This document shows, one piece after another, positions 9,870-20,166 of a DNA stretch of 64,000 nucleotides; position 1 is the first letter of the stretch; every line of letters starts with the position of its first letter. The notes beneath the pieces are model-generated. The model was given only the letters and a program-made list of their open reading frames with translations, had not been told where the DNA came from and searched no databases. A program made the translations under genes and the position numbers. This DNA is from Liolophura sinensis. Lineage: Eukaryota; Mollusca; Polyplacophora; Chitonida; Chitonidae. The stretch spans positions 310,001 to 374,000 of the forward strand of contig NC_088298.1 of NCBI RefSeq assembly GCF_032854445.1. Direction: 5' to 3'.

Positions 9870-10740
9870 AAAGAAAAACGTAAGCTGTTCTGCCTAGACG
9901 TGATGGCCAATAAGGAACAATTTGACGATGTGATATTCAGACGAGAATACTGTAAAAATGCAGTCGCATGTCAAATTGTCATTCCGGCGTCAAGGAAAGC
10001 TACGCCATCTGAAAGGGATACCCAAACACCCGTATCAAGTAAGTTATTGCTTATTATTTGTGCTTAATTCTACCTATCAACTTGCTTCTGTAGCTCAAAG
10101 TAGTCGTATTCTAACTAGTTTCAAGCTAGAAGCACATACTGTATTACTGATTTGACAATCCAATTTTTGTAGGTCCATGTCTAGGCGGGCATATCACGGA
10201 GAGGAGCCACACAAATCGCCATCTTTATGGGAAAGTTGAAGAGTGATAGGTACCACACAATTTTGGAAAAGTACTCATTGGTAAGCTGTCACATTTCACG
10301 TAAAAAGGGATTATCACTAATTTAAGATCTTGCAATTTTAGTTACCATTTTGTTTGAAAATTTTACCAGTTTTTTGAAAATGATTTAAATTGTTACAGCC
10401 ATTCGTCAGAGAGGTGTACCCCGACGGCTACAGACTCTACGAGGATAATGATCCGAAACACACCAGTAAATCAACGAAAGCATGGTTAAATGAAAACAAC
10501 AGTAATGTGATGCCGGCTCCCCCTGAATCTACGGACCTGAACCCCATAGAAATGATGTGGGCTTCGATGAAGTACCACATTCGAAAGAATGTAAGACCAA
10601 CCACCAAAGATCGGCTTACAGAAGGGATTGAGCAATTTTGGAATAACCAGAGTGCCGAAACATGCGAAAGGTATATTCACCACATTTATAAGGTTGTACC
10701 CGCTGTAATTGCTTTTGATGGGGCAGCCACAGGCTATTGA
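9870..10740 (+). pseudogene. Intron-containing Tc1-like transposase relic
   Basis: Three exons can be joined: about 9870-10038 (NKEQFDDVIF, SFRRQGKLRHLKGIPKHPYQ), 10173-10280 (VHV-stop-AGISRRGATQIAIF) and 10399-10740 (YPDGYRLYEDNDPKHTS, STDLNPIEMMWASMK, stop). All borders are GT/AG in phase 0. The second D (EDND) and the E (NPIE) of the DDE triad are present. The first catalytic D region has become RRE, a TAG replaces a conserved Trp in exon 2, and the 5' part is missing beyond the adjacent LINE. It is therefore a dead copy of the spliced Tc1-like genes common in molluscs. Confidence 0.7.
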
Positions 10741-10925
10741 TATTCTGATGTTTTAAAGTGCATTTACGACTACCATATACGTATTTCAAAGAATAAAGCA
10801 AGAATATTTATGAACAAATTTGTTTTATTGTCATATAAACAATATTATATTAATTTATATAACAGAAATTTTTACAAATATAAACACACAAATTCACTGA
10901 CAACACTACAATCCGGTAAACAATC
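10741..10925. other. No recognisable gene
   Basis: AT-rich sequence after the Tc1-like relic, with AATAAA at about 10793 that could be its polyadenylation signal. Confidence 0.4.
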
Positions 10926-11480
10926 TATCCAGTGGAAGCCACGCGTGACGCAGGCGCTGATTCCATAGGTAGCGTATGGAAGAGTTTAACGACGTGGCTA
11001 CTTTTTTCTCGGTTTTCTTCTTTGTAATGCAGCCGCACAACATCGACGATTCTCTTCATCTTAACTTCGTTTAGGGGTTCTTTGTGTTGGCCACCAAAGT
11101 TTATGCCGGAAGCATTCCTGTGTACAGTTCCCCCAAACTGAAACCGGCAAACAACACATTCCTGGCAAGATGGGCAGGCCCATGCGAAACTTTCAAAATT
11201 TTTGCCAGCTCTGGCCCGTCAGTGGCAATACCAGGCTCAGGTGATCCGTCTATAATGTCGTCAGTCAGTGTTGCGAGGCGTCGAGGTGTGACTTTGTCAC
11301 CGTCGAGATGACAAGGCCTCAGTTGCCAGAACCTGACGTCAGTGAATTCCGGTATATGTAAGCCCACGGGCGACGGGCTGGCATCCTTGTCTGTTGGGTC
11401 CTCGGGGGTAGACCGGCTCTGTACAGGCTCTGGTTCGGGTCTCAACCGAGTTTCTACATCTGAGTCCCAAACGACCTGGT
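10926..11480 (-). pseudogene. BEN-domain-like coding remnant
   Basis: Read leftwards, one minus-strand frame opens with VVWDSDVETRLRPEPEPVQS and a proline/serine-rich linker, then enters HLARNVLFAGFSLGELYTG. A neighbouring frame, shifted near the G-run at about 11135, continues NASGINFGGQHKEPLNEVKM and RIVDVVRLHY before a TAG near 10930. The spacing (HLAxxLLxxxFSxxEL...L...KxxxIxxxV) resembles a BEN domain, a DNA/protein-binding module of chromatin factors also found in some viruses and transposons. The frameshift could mark a pseudogene or an unseen splice. The domain call is tentative. Confidence 0.35.
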
Positions 11481-11708
11481 TTCGACTAGGGGGCGATTGT
11501 TCGGGTCACGTTCACAAGCATGCTTGCATTTAAGACCGTCCACCTGACATCGGAAAAATATGTATGCTTTCTATTGTAAAGGGAGTTCGAAAAACTGAAC
11601 AGAAAGTCTCAAATGAAACTTTTTTTCTTTTAACACGTATTATAAATAAATGAAATACTAAATGAATACCTTTTTGATTCAAGTCTTCGAACGTGGTCGA
11701 GAAGTTCG

Positions 11709-12200
11709 TCAAACTTGGATAAGAAAATATCTAGGCCATGGGAAGGTCCATTCTTGGGGAGAATTCCATGATCGCTGGTCGGAGGAGAGAGGAGGAGTTA
11801 CAGATAAGGGAATTGGATCAGTGGGCGAGCCGGGGGTTAGTTCACACCCATCCATGTTAAAGAGAGTAGGGCGGTCAGAGGTGGGTATGTTGACGGAAAA
11901 GTCTGAGGATGTTAACAGTGATAGAAAGGGAAACGGTTGGTTATCTGAAGGGAGATTCAAGGGGGGGGGGGGGGGGGGGGGAGAGAACAGGAAACACAGG
12001 TGGGGATGAAGAGACAGGAGTAAGAGTGGGTGTGATAGTGGAGGAAGGTGTGACAGAGGGGGATGTCAGTCGCGTTAGAGTAGAAGGAGCGGAGTCAATA
12101 GGAGAGGTGAAAGTTTGTGCAGGAGAGTCGGTAGAGGGTGGAGATGAAAGAGTTGTGCTTGGCAATAGGTTAGTATAGCAACCTGACCGGGTTTTCTCCA
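11709..12200 (-). pseudogene. Ser/Thr/Pro-rich minus-strand coding remnant with poly-C tract
   Basis: From about 12,200 leftwards a frame rich in Ser, Thr and Pro (SPPSTDSPAQTFTSPID...) runs into a poly-C tract (plus-strand G-run at 11,961-11,980). Beyond the tract another frame continues with DNQPFPFLSLLTSSDFSVNI and ends at a TGA at 11,709. The C-tract followed by CTCCCTTCAG could be a real splice acceptor, so two exons are as likely as a frameshift. No domain is recognised. It may belong with the BEN-like piece just downstream on the same strand; its upstream end is cut by the LINE at 12,206. Confidence 0.3.
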
Positions 12201-12430
12201 CCAGACCCCCGTGGGGTTTCCGGGGTGATAAGAATAGGACCTCAGCCCTCTAGGCAAGCTTGTCGTAAAAGTCGACTAACCTAGAGCTCTCCTGTGTGAG
12301 CCCGGTGAATATAATAGGCTCACATCTTCTCGTTTGTGTGAGAGGCAACCGGGGAGCGACCTGTTTGTCGTGGGTTGCGACCCGTAATCTACGAGAACGG
12401 AGTCTTGCGAGATCCTCACGCCCAACACGC

Positions 12431-14815
12431 TAAACTAGCTGAAACAATTTCAAACAAATCTTCTTCTGAGAATTATACTAAAGAATTCCAACATATTAAA
12501 AACCAGAAGGAGAAAACTAAATTGCCCTTTTCTTCTAAGAATCTAGAAGATTATAATCATCCTTTTAATATCGAGGAACTTAAAACTGCATTAAAAAAGG
12601 CCCACGATACTGCTTGTGGTCCTGATAATGTATATTATAAGTTTCTGAACCATTTACCACCTGAGCCACTGGAGACTCTCTTGGACTTGATTAATGATAT
12701 TTGGATAACTGGTAATTTTCCACCATCATGGAGGCAGGCGTTGTATTATCCCGGTTCCCAAACCGGGTAAGGATCATAATGATCCAAATAATTACCGTCC
12801 CATAGCTCTTACCAGCTGTGTCTGTAAGACTATGGAACGGATGATTAATGATAGACTTGTTTGGTTCTTGAAACCAAACAAGCTTTTATCTAACATTCAA
12901 TGTGGTTTTCGTCAAGGTCGATCTACTTTAGATCACCTTGTTCGATTCGAAACTTTTATTCGTAATGGTTTTGTTAATAATGAACATGTGGTGTCCATAT
13001 TTTTTGACCTTGAAAAGGCCTACGACACCACATGGAAATATGGTATTTTAAAAGATCTCGCGGATATGGGTCTTAAAGGTCGCTTACCTTTATTTATATC
13101 TCAATTTTTATCTGATCGTCAGTTTAGGGTACGGGTTGGGTCCACTCTTTCTGACTCTTATGAGCAGGAAATGGGTGTACCCCAGGGCAGCATTCTATCA
13201 CCAACTCTGTTCAGCATAAAAATAAATAGCCTAGCAAAAACATTAACATCGGGCACAGAGGGTTCTTTATACGTGGATGATTTCCTTATATGCTATCGAG
13301 CTAAGAATATGAATAATATCGAACGTCAGTTGCAGCTTTGTCTCAATAAAATCGAGAAATAGGCAACTGAAAACGGTTTTAGATTTTCAACGTCTAAAAC
13401 CGTCGGTATGCATTTTTGTAATAAACGGAAACTTCATCTTCACCCTGAGCTTAATTTTTGTGGTGAACAGGTTAAAATTGTTGGAGAAACAAAATTTTTA
13501 GGTATAATATTTGATAGTAAGCTATCTTTTATACCTCATATCAAAATGCTTAAAGCTAAATGTACAAAGGCTCTCGATATAATTAAGGTCGTGTCTAGCA
13601 CCGATTGGGGTGCTGACCGATCAGTTTTACTTAATTTATATCGTTTTCTGGTGAGGTCTAAATTGGACTATGGATCCATCATTTACGGTTCCGCTAGGAA
13701 GTCGTACATTAAAATGTTGGATCCTGTTCATCACCAAGGTTTGAGGCTCAGCCATGGTGCTTTTAGAACTTCACCAGTAGAAAGTTTATACGTGGAGGCA
13801 AATGAGCCTTCTTTATATAACCGACGTATAAAACTGAGCCTTCAATATGCTACAAAGCTTAAAGCTCATCCAACAAACCCTGCCTACGACTGTGTTTTCA
13901 ATCCATTGTATGTAGACAAATATACTAAATGTCCCAACAAGATCCCTTCGTTCGGTCTTCGTATACGGGACCATATTGTGGGAGCTAACATCAAGCTGGA
14001 AGATATAGCTCCGGTGTGTTTTCCGGAGTCTCCTCCATGGCTTCTCCCACAACCTAAACTAATATTTGATCTACGTAAATATAATAAATCGAATATAAAT
14101 CCTCTTATAATTCAGCAAGGTTTTGCTGAAATTAAAGCTAATTATATGGATTATAAATTTATATATACTGACGGGTCGAAGGATGAGGACAGGGTTGCGA
14201 CTGCGGCTGTCATGGAGCAGCGGGTCTCTTCCTTTCGTCTTCCATCCTCTTCTTCAATATTCTCTGCCGAGGCCAGAGCTATACTCCTGGCCTTTTCATA
14301 GGTTTCTTCTGGATGTGCCCAGAGGGCAATGATATGCACCGACTCGTTGTCTTGCTTATTGGCAATACAGAAAAATAAATTTAAAAATCCCTTGATCGTT
14401 CAAATTTTAGCTATACATAGGAAATTAATTAGAAGAGGTAAAGATATTATATTCTGCTGGATACCAAGTCATATTGGTATCCATGGAAACACAGTGGCAG
14501 ACAGGGAGGCGAAAGCTGCCCTAAATAAACCCATATCCAAGATAAAAATCCCTTATACTGACATGAAGTCCAATATTCTTAAATATATTCGTGGCCTTTG
14601 GCAGGGTGAATGGAACTTGCAGGTCCATAATAAACTGCATGCTATTCATCCGGTCATTGGCTACAACAATTATATTTGCGAAAATTCTCGTAGAGACCAA
14701 GTAGTTTTAACAAGGTGTCGTGTTGGGCATTCTCGTCCAACGCACAACTTCATATTAGATGGGAGCAGTGCTCCCGAGTGCGTTGGATGCGATGCCCAAT
14801 ATAACATCAAACATA
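12431..14815 (+). pseudogene. LINE ORF2 (RT-RNase H), degenerate
   Basis: Contains the RT motifs FFDLEKAYDTTW, GVPQGSILSPTLFS and YVDDF, and RNase H YTDGSKDEDR and FCWIPSHIGIHGNT. It is broken by an indel near 12,737-12,750 (GGCGTTGTATT for GGCGTGTATT), by a TGG-to-TAG stop at about 13,360 (EKW to EK-stop) and by a TAT-to-TAG stop at 14,299-14,301. The endonuclease is absent through deletion. The end of the reading frame was split off by the Tc1-like insertion and continues at 16,893-17,030. Confidence 0.85.
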
Positions 14816-15013
14816 TACTACTGGAATAAAGTAACTGTGCATCATCTGCAGTTATGCCATGCTCTAATGAATTAAGATAAGAATATGATATTTGGTATTC
14901 TGTTTAATCACTGTTTAACTGTTGACAGGATAATCTCGAAATCTTTATGATTTGACACTAGGCATCATGATACGCCCTCGAAGAGATGTGGTGTCAAAAG
15001 TCAGTTCACAAAC

Positions 15014-16027
15014 TCAATATCGTGTGTGTCCACCACTGGCGCTGATGCAGGCTTGACAACGACGACGCATAGACGACACTAAGCGAGTGAAGAAAGCTTG
15101 GGGAATGTTGTTCCATGTCTGAAGCAACATTTGTCCCAAATCAGCTAACGTCAATGGCTGATTCGGGCCCTGACGTAATCGCCGTTCCATTTCATCCCAT
15201 GCGTGCTCGATAGGGGACAGGTCAGGAGAAACTGCTGGCCAAGGGAGTACCGGAATGTTGTGCTGTCTCAAGAAATCCGTCACAACACGAGCGACATGTG
15301 GACGGGCATTATCTTGCTGAAGTGTGATGTTACGTCCATGTCCTTGAATGAACGCTTGCACATGAGGCAGAATGATCTCGTCCCTGTATCGCAGGCCTGT
15401 CAGATTGCCATTCACAATGACAAGTTGGGTCCGCCCATGAGATGTGATGCCTCCCCATACCATAACGCTGCCGCCACCAAACGCTCGACGTTGAACAACG
15501 CACGCGTCAGCATACTGTTCACCAGGACGTCTGTACACCCTTGCCCTGCCATCTGAGCCGTCCAGATGAAATCTCGACTCGTCAGTGAACAGAACACCAT
15601 CCCAATCTTGTCTCCTGTACCGTAGATGTTGTCTGCACCAGACAAGACGTGCCTGTCGGTGACGTTGGAGCAAAATCGGACGTATGGCAGGACGTCTGGG
15701 CCGGATGTTGCGCTCCCGCAGTCGGTTCCGTACAGTCCTGGAACTGATTGGGCGTAAGTCAGGAATGGTCCGAGCAGTCAAACTGGAACTCTGGAATCGA
15801 TTCCTTAGATGGGTCAGCCGAATATGGTTGTCTTGCTGACGTGACGTCACACGTGGACGGCCGGACCGGGGCAAATCTCTCGTGTTCCCATTCTGTTGAA
15901 AACGTCGCCATAGAGAGGATATCGTGTTTCGATGGACACCAAAATGTCTGGCAACTTCATTCTGGGCCATTCCAGTCTCCAGCATACCCACGGCGCGGAG
16001 ACGCTGATTTTCTGTAAGCCGTGGCAT
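15014..16027 (-). CDS. Tc1-like DD34E transposase, 337 aa, intact
   Basis: Cut-and-paste transposase acting on its own inverted repeats. A helix-turn-helix DNA-binding region lies at about residues 5-45 (NEVARHFGVHRNTISSLWRR), followed by a GRPR hook (PRSGRPRVTSRQ). The catalytic triad is FTDESRF (about 150), QQDNARPH (about 240) and LSPIEHAW (about 275). The spacing of the second D to E is exactly 34 residues, so DD34E. The single ATG-started frame of 337 codons is full length for the family with no stops. It looks functional; the element's right side is, however, interrupted by a LINE fragment that lies outside the coding region. Confidence 0.95.
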   Translation of the reverse strand: MPRLTENQRLRAVGMLETGMAQNEVARHFGVHRNTISSLWRRFQQNGNTRDLPRSGRPRVTSRQQDNHIRLTHLRNRFQSSSLTARTIPDLRPISSRTVRNRLRERNIRPRRPAIRPILLQRHRQARLVWCRQHLRYRRQDWDGVLFTDESRFHLDGSDGRARVYRRPGEQYADACVVQRRAFGGGSVMVWGGITSHGRTQLVIVNGNLTGLRYRDEIILPHVQAFIQGHGRNITLQQDNARPHVARVVTDFLRQHNIPVLPWPAVSPDLSPIEHAWDEMERRLRQGPNQPLTLADLGQMLLQTWNNIPQAFFTRLVSSMRRRCQACISASGGHTRY

Positions 16028-16143
16028 GTTGTACGCACAATTTATGTTGAAGTTAACGTGTTTTCCACAACATTTAGAGGCTAAAGAATAATCAACAGTT
16101 CTTCAATTTTCGAAATCAGGTGTGTGAACTTCATGTGTCAAAC

Positions 16144-16697
16144 GCCTATACTTGTCTAATGTCTCGTAGAGACCAAGTAGTTTTAACAAGGTGTCGTATT
16201 GGGCATTCTCATCTGACACACAATTTCATCTTAGATGGGAGCAGTGCTCCCGAGTGTGTTGGATGTGATGCTCAATATGGCATCAAACATATTTTGGTTG
16301 ACTGTGTGGACTTTGCCCATGTTCGGCAAAGGTTCTACACGGTCAACTCTATATTTGATTTATTTGACAGTGTCGCTGGCGATACTGTCATTAATTACTT
16401 AAAACATATTGGATTATATCATAAGATATAATTTCATTTTTATTTCACATAGATATTTTTAGTTCATATATACAAATTAAAATTTCAAAAGCTTTGTGGT
16501 TTTCAAGTTTTTAAAGAGCTTTGATTGTTTTACCTAGTTTTAAACATGTCTGTCATTTTTCATTTGTTTTGTATGTTCATACTTCAGTCTTGAAAACCAT
16601 ATACTGATTCCTGGTTTTAAACATGTTCTCGCCACGATATGGCTGAAATATTGCCGATGTGGCGTAAAGCCATAATCATTCATTCATTCATTCATTC
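16144..16697 (+). mobile_element. 5'-truncated LINE inserted in the Tc1 element
   Basis: A 554-bp LINE 3' fragment: ORF2 C-terminus from MSRRDQVVLTRCRIGHSHLT through the CCHC motif CVGCDAQYGIKHILVDC to the stop, then 3' UTR and an ATTC tail. It is bracketed by an 11-bp target duplication ATGTGTCAAAC (16,133-16,143 and 16,698-16,708). It shows that this LINE family moved after the Tc1 element had landed. Confidence 0.92.
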
Positions 16698-16892
16698 ATG
16701 TGTCAAACATCATGCAGGATGTGAGTCATGTCATTATACACGAAGTGCACGTGCCACGCGCGATACGTGACATGACATTTCATGAAAAATGCTTGGCTAA
16801 ATGTTTATTGACGGTTAGGTTTATAACTTTTCAAACATCTTTTGTTTTGTCCCATTTTCTGTGATGCACAGTTACTTTTTTCCATTAGTATA

Positions 16893-17296
16893 TCTTGGTT
16901 GACTGTGTGGACTTTGCCCACGTTCGGCAGAGATTCTACACGGTCGACTCTATATATGATTTGTTTTACAACATCGCTGGCGATGTTGTCATAAATTGTT
17001 TGAAAGCCATTGGCCTGTATCATAAAATATAAATTTTAATTGTCATAAATATCTAATAGATAAACAGTTATATACCTATATATTTATACATGTACTATAA
17101 CCCTGGTTTTCGAGTTTTAAATCTTATTTTTCTTTTATACGATTTTAATCATGGCTGTATTTTTTGTTTTACTTTTGGTGTTCATATTACCATATCGAAA
17201 ACCTTAACCGTCTCTTGCTTTCACCTTGTTCTTGCCACGATATGGCTGAAATATTGCCGATGTGGCGTTAAGCCATAATCATTCATTCATTTATTC
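16893..17296 (+). pseudogene. 3' end of the interrupted LINE
   Basis: Continuation of the ORF2 C-terminus of the 12,206 LINE (LVDCVDFAHVRQRFYTVDSI to KAIGLYHKI), the 3' UTR and the conserved tail block ending in ATTCATTCATTTATTC. Confidence 0.85.
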
Positions 17297-17313
17297 TAAT
17301 GGCTTTCAACATG

Positions 17314-18266
17314 TCAATGACGGAATCTGAGACATGCATCTCCAGATTCGCCACTTTCTCTGTCTGTTTGGTCATTCTCATCAGATGGAAGTTTCTCGAG
17401 TATTGCTTGAAGTTTGAGAGGATGTATTCCACACTTCCTAAAACCGGCAACGAGGTTATCCCTTTGCTGTGGCTCTATTGCTCCCAGTAATTTGGTCAGA
17501 AGAGTTGGAAATACATCCTTGTTGACAGCTTGGCTGCGTCTACCTATGCCCTGTTTCCATTCATTGAGAATTTTTCTCCACTTGCTCTTCAGGGGTCGAA
17601 AGAATGCAACATCTAGAGGCTGACACAGGTGTGTGGAAATGGCCGGGAGGCAAACAAAGTGAATGTCCTGCCTCTCGCATTCCTGGAGGACATTGTTGCT
17701 GAAATGGCTACTCAAGTTATCTCCAATTATGACCTTTTTGTCAGGTTTCCTTCTTAAAAATGGCACTGCTACAGTGTTGAACCAGTCTTCAAAGCAGACA
17801 CCATCAAACCATCCAGATCGTGACCTATTGTAACGAGCATCGATTGGTCCGCCTTGTGTCCATGTGTCCCACAAGTTTTCAGCCTTGTACCGTACACAAC
17901 GTATACTGGTAAAAGTTCACCTTCTGCATTTCCGGCAAACATCAGTGAAATTGCCCCTTTTCTGCTGTTAAGAATTCTTTCGGGGTATTTTACTCCTCTT
18001 CTAAACATGCAGAGTTTTTTGCCAGGATCATTCGAGAGATTGGTTTCATCATAGTTTACGATGTTGCCCGGTGGGACATCTTTCAATGAGTTTTCCAAGT
18101 TTTTGAAGTATGTCTTTATTTGGCTAGGATCAACTCCTGACCGGCTTTGAGAGATGTTCTGGCACATGCGCTGTGAAATTACATCCTTGTGTCGCTTGAT
18201 AAAGGCTGAAGCCCACTCTTGTCCGGGCAGGAGTTTTTTTAAAGCTAGTACTTGAGAATCTTTCAC
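17314..18266 (-). pseudogene. pogo/Tigger-like transposase, frameshifted
   Basis: DDE_1-type (CENP-B/jerky-related) transposase. The first frame carries FIKRHKDVISQRMCQNISQS and the first catalytic Asp in NIVNYDETNL. The second carries KKVIIGDNLSSHFS and HLCQPLDVAFFRPLKSKWR, giving the second and third acidic residues (DDD type). The frames change at about 17,886-17,896, where the minus strand reads GTGTACGGTACAAG: an apparent 5-bp tandem duplication between VVY and KAENLWDTW. N-terminal CENP-B helix-turn-helix sequence was not found. The C-terminus ends at 17,314, just beyond the LINE tail, so the LINE probably inserted next to or into this element. Confidence 0.8.
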
Positions 18267-18394
18267 TTTCTTAACAGCCTATGGGGCTTACTGAATTGGG
18301 AGCTGGAGAGAACCACTGGACTTCGGAGAATTATGAACAATTCATTCACTAGCGATGAATATTTGTTTATGCAATTGAAGTGGTGAAAGGCTAA

Positions 18395-18545
18395 TAAAAA
18401 TGATTTTAAGCAAAAGTTGTGTGGCGCAAGGAGATCTGCAAGCACTTTTAATCACTTTGTCACCAAATCTAATGAAAAATTAACGTGAGAAACAATGACA
18501 ATTGTTAACCAAGACTGGATTTGGACCCACTACAGTTTGCACATT
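18395..18545 (-). repeat. Degenerate tRNA-derived SINE
   Basis: Shares the order of words seen in the better SINEs at 62.9 and 63.2 kb: GGAGATCTGCAAGC, a TCACCAAA block, TGACAATTGTTA and a reversed B-box-like GACTGGATTTGGACC. Orientation is inferred from those copies. It interrupts the region upstream of the pogo-like gene. Confidence 0.5.
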
Positions 18546-18935
18546 TGTGACTATCTGACTGATAAAACAAGACTATTTCATAGCAATAAAACTTACTGAA
18601 ATCAGATGATCACATGACTGAGCTAATTGGCTAGGTACATACATGTACAACATATACCAGGGGCATATCCATGGCTATTTCAATACTGTTCACTGGTTTG
18701 GGAGCTCAAATTCTTAATTATTCCAGAATACATTTATTGAATACAACGTCCCCCACCCCGCAAATCTCTGGACATGTCCCTGTATACAAACTGTGAGAAT
18801 TTATAAAACAAGCCACACCAAGAATAAATTTCAAAACTTTACTGAGACACATTTTCACTGTTCAAGATAACTGATTATTTCTGTTGTTGACATGACTTTA
18901 CCAACAGAAATAAAGATAAGAAATTTAGTCATCCC
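18546..18935. other. No recognisable gene
   Basis: AT-rich sequence of no recognised type between the SINE and the hAT-like remnant. Confidence 0.4.
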
Positions 18936-18939
18936 TTAA

Positions 18940-19633
18940 GTTCATTTACTTTCTCATCTAGTTCAGTATAGAGAGCATTCAGTTCTTCTTTCTTTTGTCT
19001 GGCAGTTCTACGTAGGCTATTTGATTTGGCAATGAAAGTTAGCTGGCTCGTCGTTTCAGCTTTCTCAGAATATTTGTCAGCTGATTGCTCTAATTTTAAT
19101 ATGTCTTTCTCAATCCGTGTTTTTTTGTTTTTGTTTTCAGGGATTCAACCTCATCAAGAAATGCTTTTCTTTTTTTTACGATCTTCCTCCTTTTCTTTCT
19201 CTCTTCTCTGATTTTCTAAGTGTGTCATCTACTTCTGTCTGGCTGCTCCGGCAAAAAGGAGTAATTGTTTACTGATGTCTACCTTGGTTATTCCACCAAC
19301 TGATTCAATGTGATCAAAGATTACACGCTGTGAAACAAGGGACTCAAGAAGATTTTCAACCTCTATCTGACGGTTAACTGAAAAGCCCCGTTCGACAGAT
19401 GCTTGGCCATGAGAAATTAGGAGAATGTCTCGGACAATGGCCCAGAGCTTCTTAAAGCACTTCTTTGTACCAATGGTCTGATGGAAAAGCAAATCCAGTC
19501 TGGAATCGTACGGCTCAAACGATTCGAACTGCGAGTGGTGTTCCACAACTGTTGTGTTAATGAAGTCCTCAGATTGAACTAATATATCATCACACTCCAA
19601 TATCCCTCCCATTACTCTGTTTGCTTCCACCAT
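18940..19633 (-). pseudogene. hAT-like dimerisation-domain gene remnant with C-terminal coiled coil
   Basis: A minus-strand frame (19,633-19,229) reads DLLFHQTIGTKKCFKKLWAI, ISHGQASVERGFSVNRQI and SQRVIFDHIESVGG. The LWxIVxxILxxSHGQAxVERGFSVN pattern is that of the C-terminal dimerisation region of hAT-type transposases and of a large family of uncharacterised mollusc/cnidarian proteins derived from them. Beyond the stop at 19,229 other frames keep charged helical sequence (KREKEKEEDRKKKK, ARQKKEELNALYTELDEKVN) down to about 18,940, so the original protein continued and has since frameshifted. Confidence 0.6.
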
Positions 19634-19762
19634 TTTAGTTAGCAGTAGTTACATTTTATCCAAACACTCTTGTTTTGATAAAATTTTACATTTATGAATA
19701 ATGTGTGCTAGCTAACTGCCCGGGAGAGAGTCCGCCTTGATGAATATGCATTGGTAGGACTT

Positions 19763-20005
19763 TTAGTAGCCTGTAGCCTGGCTGTGTTTCTTTTCACGGC
19801 ACTTCCACAGGTGGGCTCGGTCATACTGCCTTTGCCTTTCGATCTGTATGGATTGCTCTTGAGGTGGTAACTGCCCTAGAAGTCTTTTCTGTTTTTCTCT
19901 ATACACTTTCTTGTAGTTTAAAGCTCTCACTTTGTATGCATCAAACTGACCAGTTGATTTTAGCTTACTTCTCCTCCTCTGTCTCTCTGCTGCTGTTGGA
20001 GCCAT
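19763..20005 (-). pseudogene. Basic N-terminal exon (MAPTAAERQRRR type)
   Basis: ATG at about 20,003 opens MAPTAAERQRRRSKLKST and 60 further Lys/Arg-rich residues to a stop (SQATGY). Proteins beginning in this way are frequent among transposon-derived mollusc genes and often have a SHGQAxVERGFSVN-type C-terminus, which is found here 130 bp downstream on the same strand. I therefore read it as the N-terminal exon of the 18.9-19.6 kb relic. The link is inference. Confidence 0.4.
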
Positions 20006-20166
20006 GCTGTAAAATATAACCATGAATAGCCACATTAGAAGGCCATGATTACACAGCGTGACTCCCGTGACAATGTTTTGTGACTCTCGTGACAGACTTT
20101 AATATTAAAATTCCCATTATATTAAATCATCTAAATAAAATTATAACTACACATTTTCACATTGTG

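Larger units (their letters stand above)
14816..16890 (-). mobile_element. Tc1/mariner-type transposon with TA target duplication
   Basis: Terminal inverted repeats of about 29 bp start TACTACTGGAATAAAGTAAC on the left and TACTAATGGAAAAAAGTAAC on the right (reverse strand). Both are flanked by TA (14,814-15 and 16,891-92). Removing the element restores the LINE reading IKHI-LVDC across the junction. Without the nested LINE fragment (16,144-16,697) the element is about 1.5 kb, normal for Tc1. It carries one transposase gene on the minus strand. Confidence 0.9.
12206..17296 (+). mobile_element. I/Nimb-like LINE with large internal deletion and nested insertions
   Basis: Begins with the CCCCCGTGGGG 5' module (12,206 to about 12,430). 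That module jumps directly, near 12,436, into mid-ORF2 (KLAETISNKSSSENYTKEF), so ORF1 and the endonuclease are missing. ORF2 runs to 14,815, is interrupted by the Tc1-like element 14,816-16,890, resumes LVDCVDFAHVRQRF at 16,893 and ends with the 3' UTR and ATTC tail near 17,296. I see no clear target duplication flanking it. Confidence 0.85.

Noticed and set aside
11662..12009. Plus-strand Gly-rich frame
   Set aside because: Complement of the Ser/Thr/Pro-rich minus-strand sequence and poly-C tract; the minus strand has the more protein-like composition.
15203..15556. Plus-strand frames opposite the Tc1 transposase
   Set aside because: Antisense shadows of an intact, motif-bearing gene.
16120..16431. 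Treating this LINE piece as the continuation of the 12.2-kb LINE
   Set aside because: It repeats codons already present at 14,690-14,815 and has its own 11-bp target duplication; the true continuation starts at 16,893.
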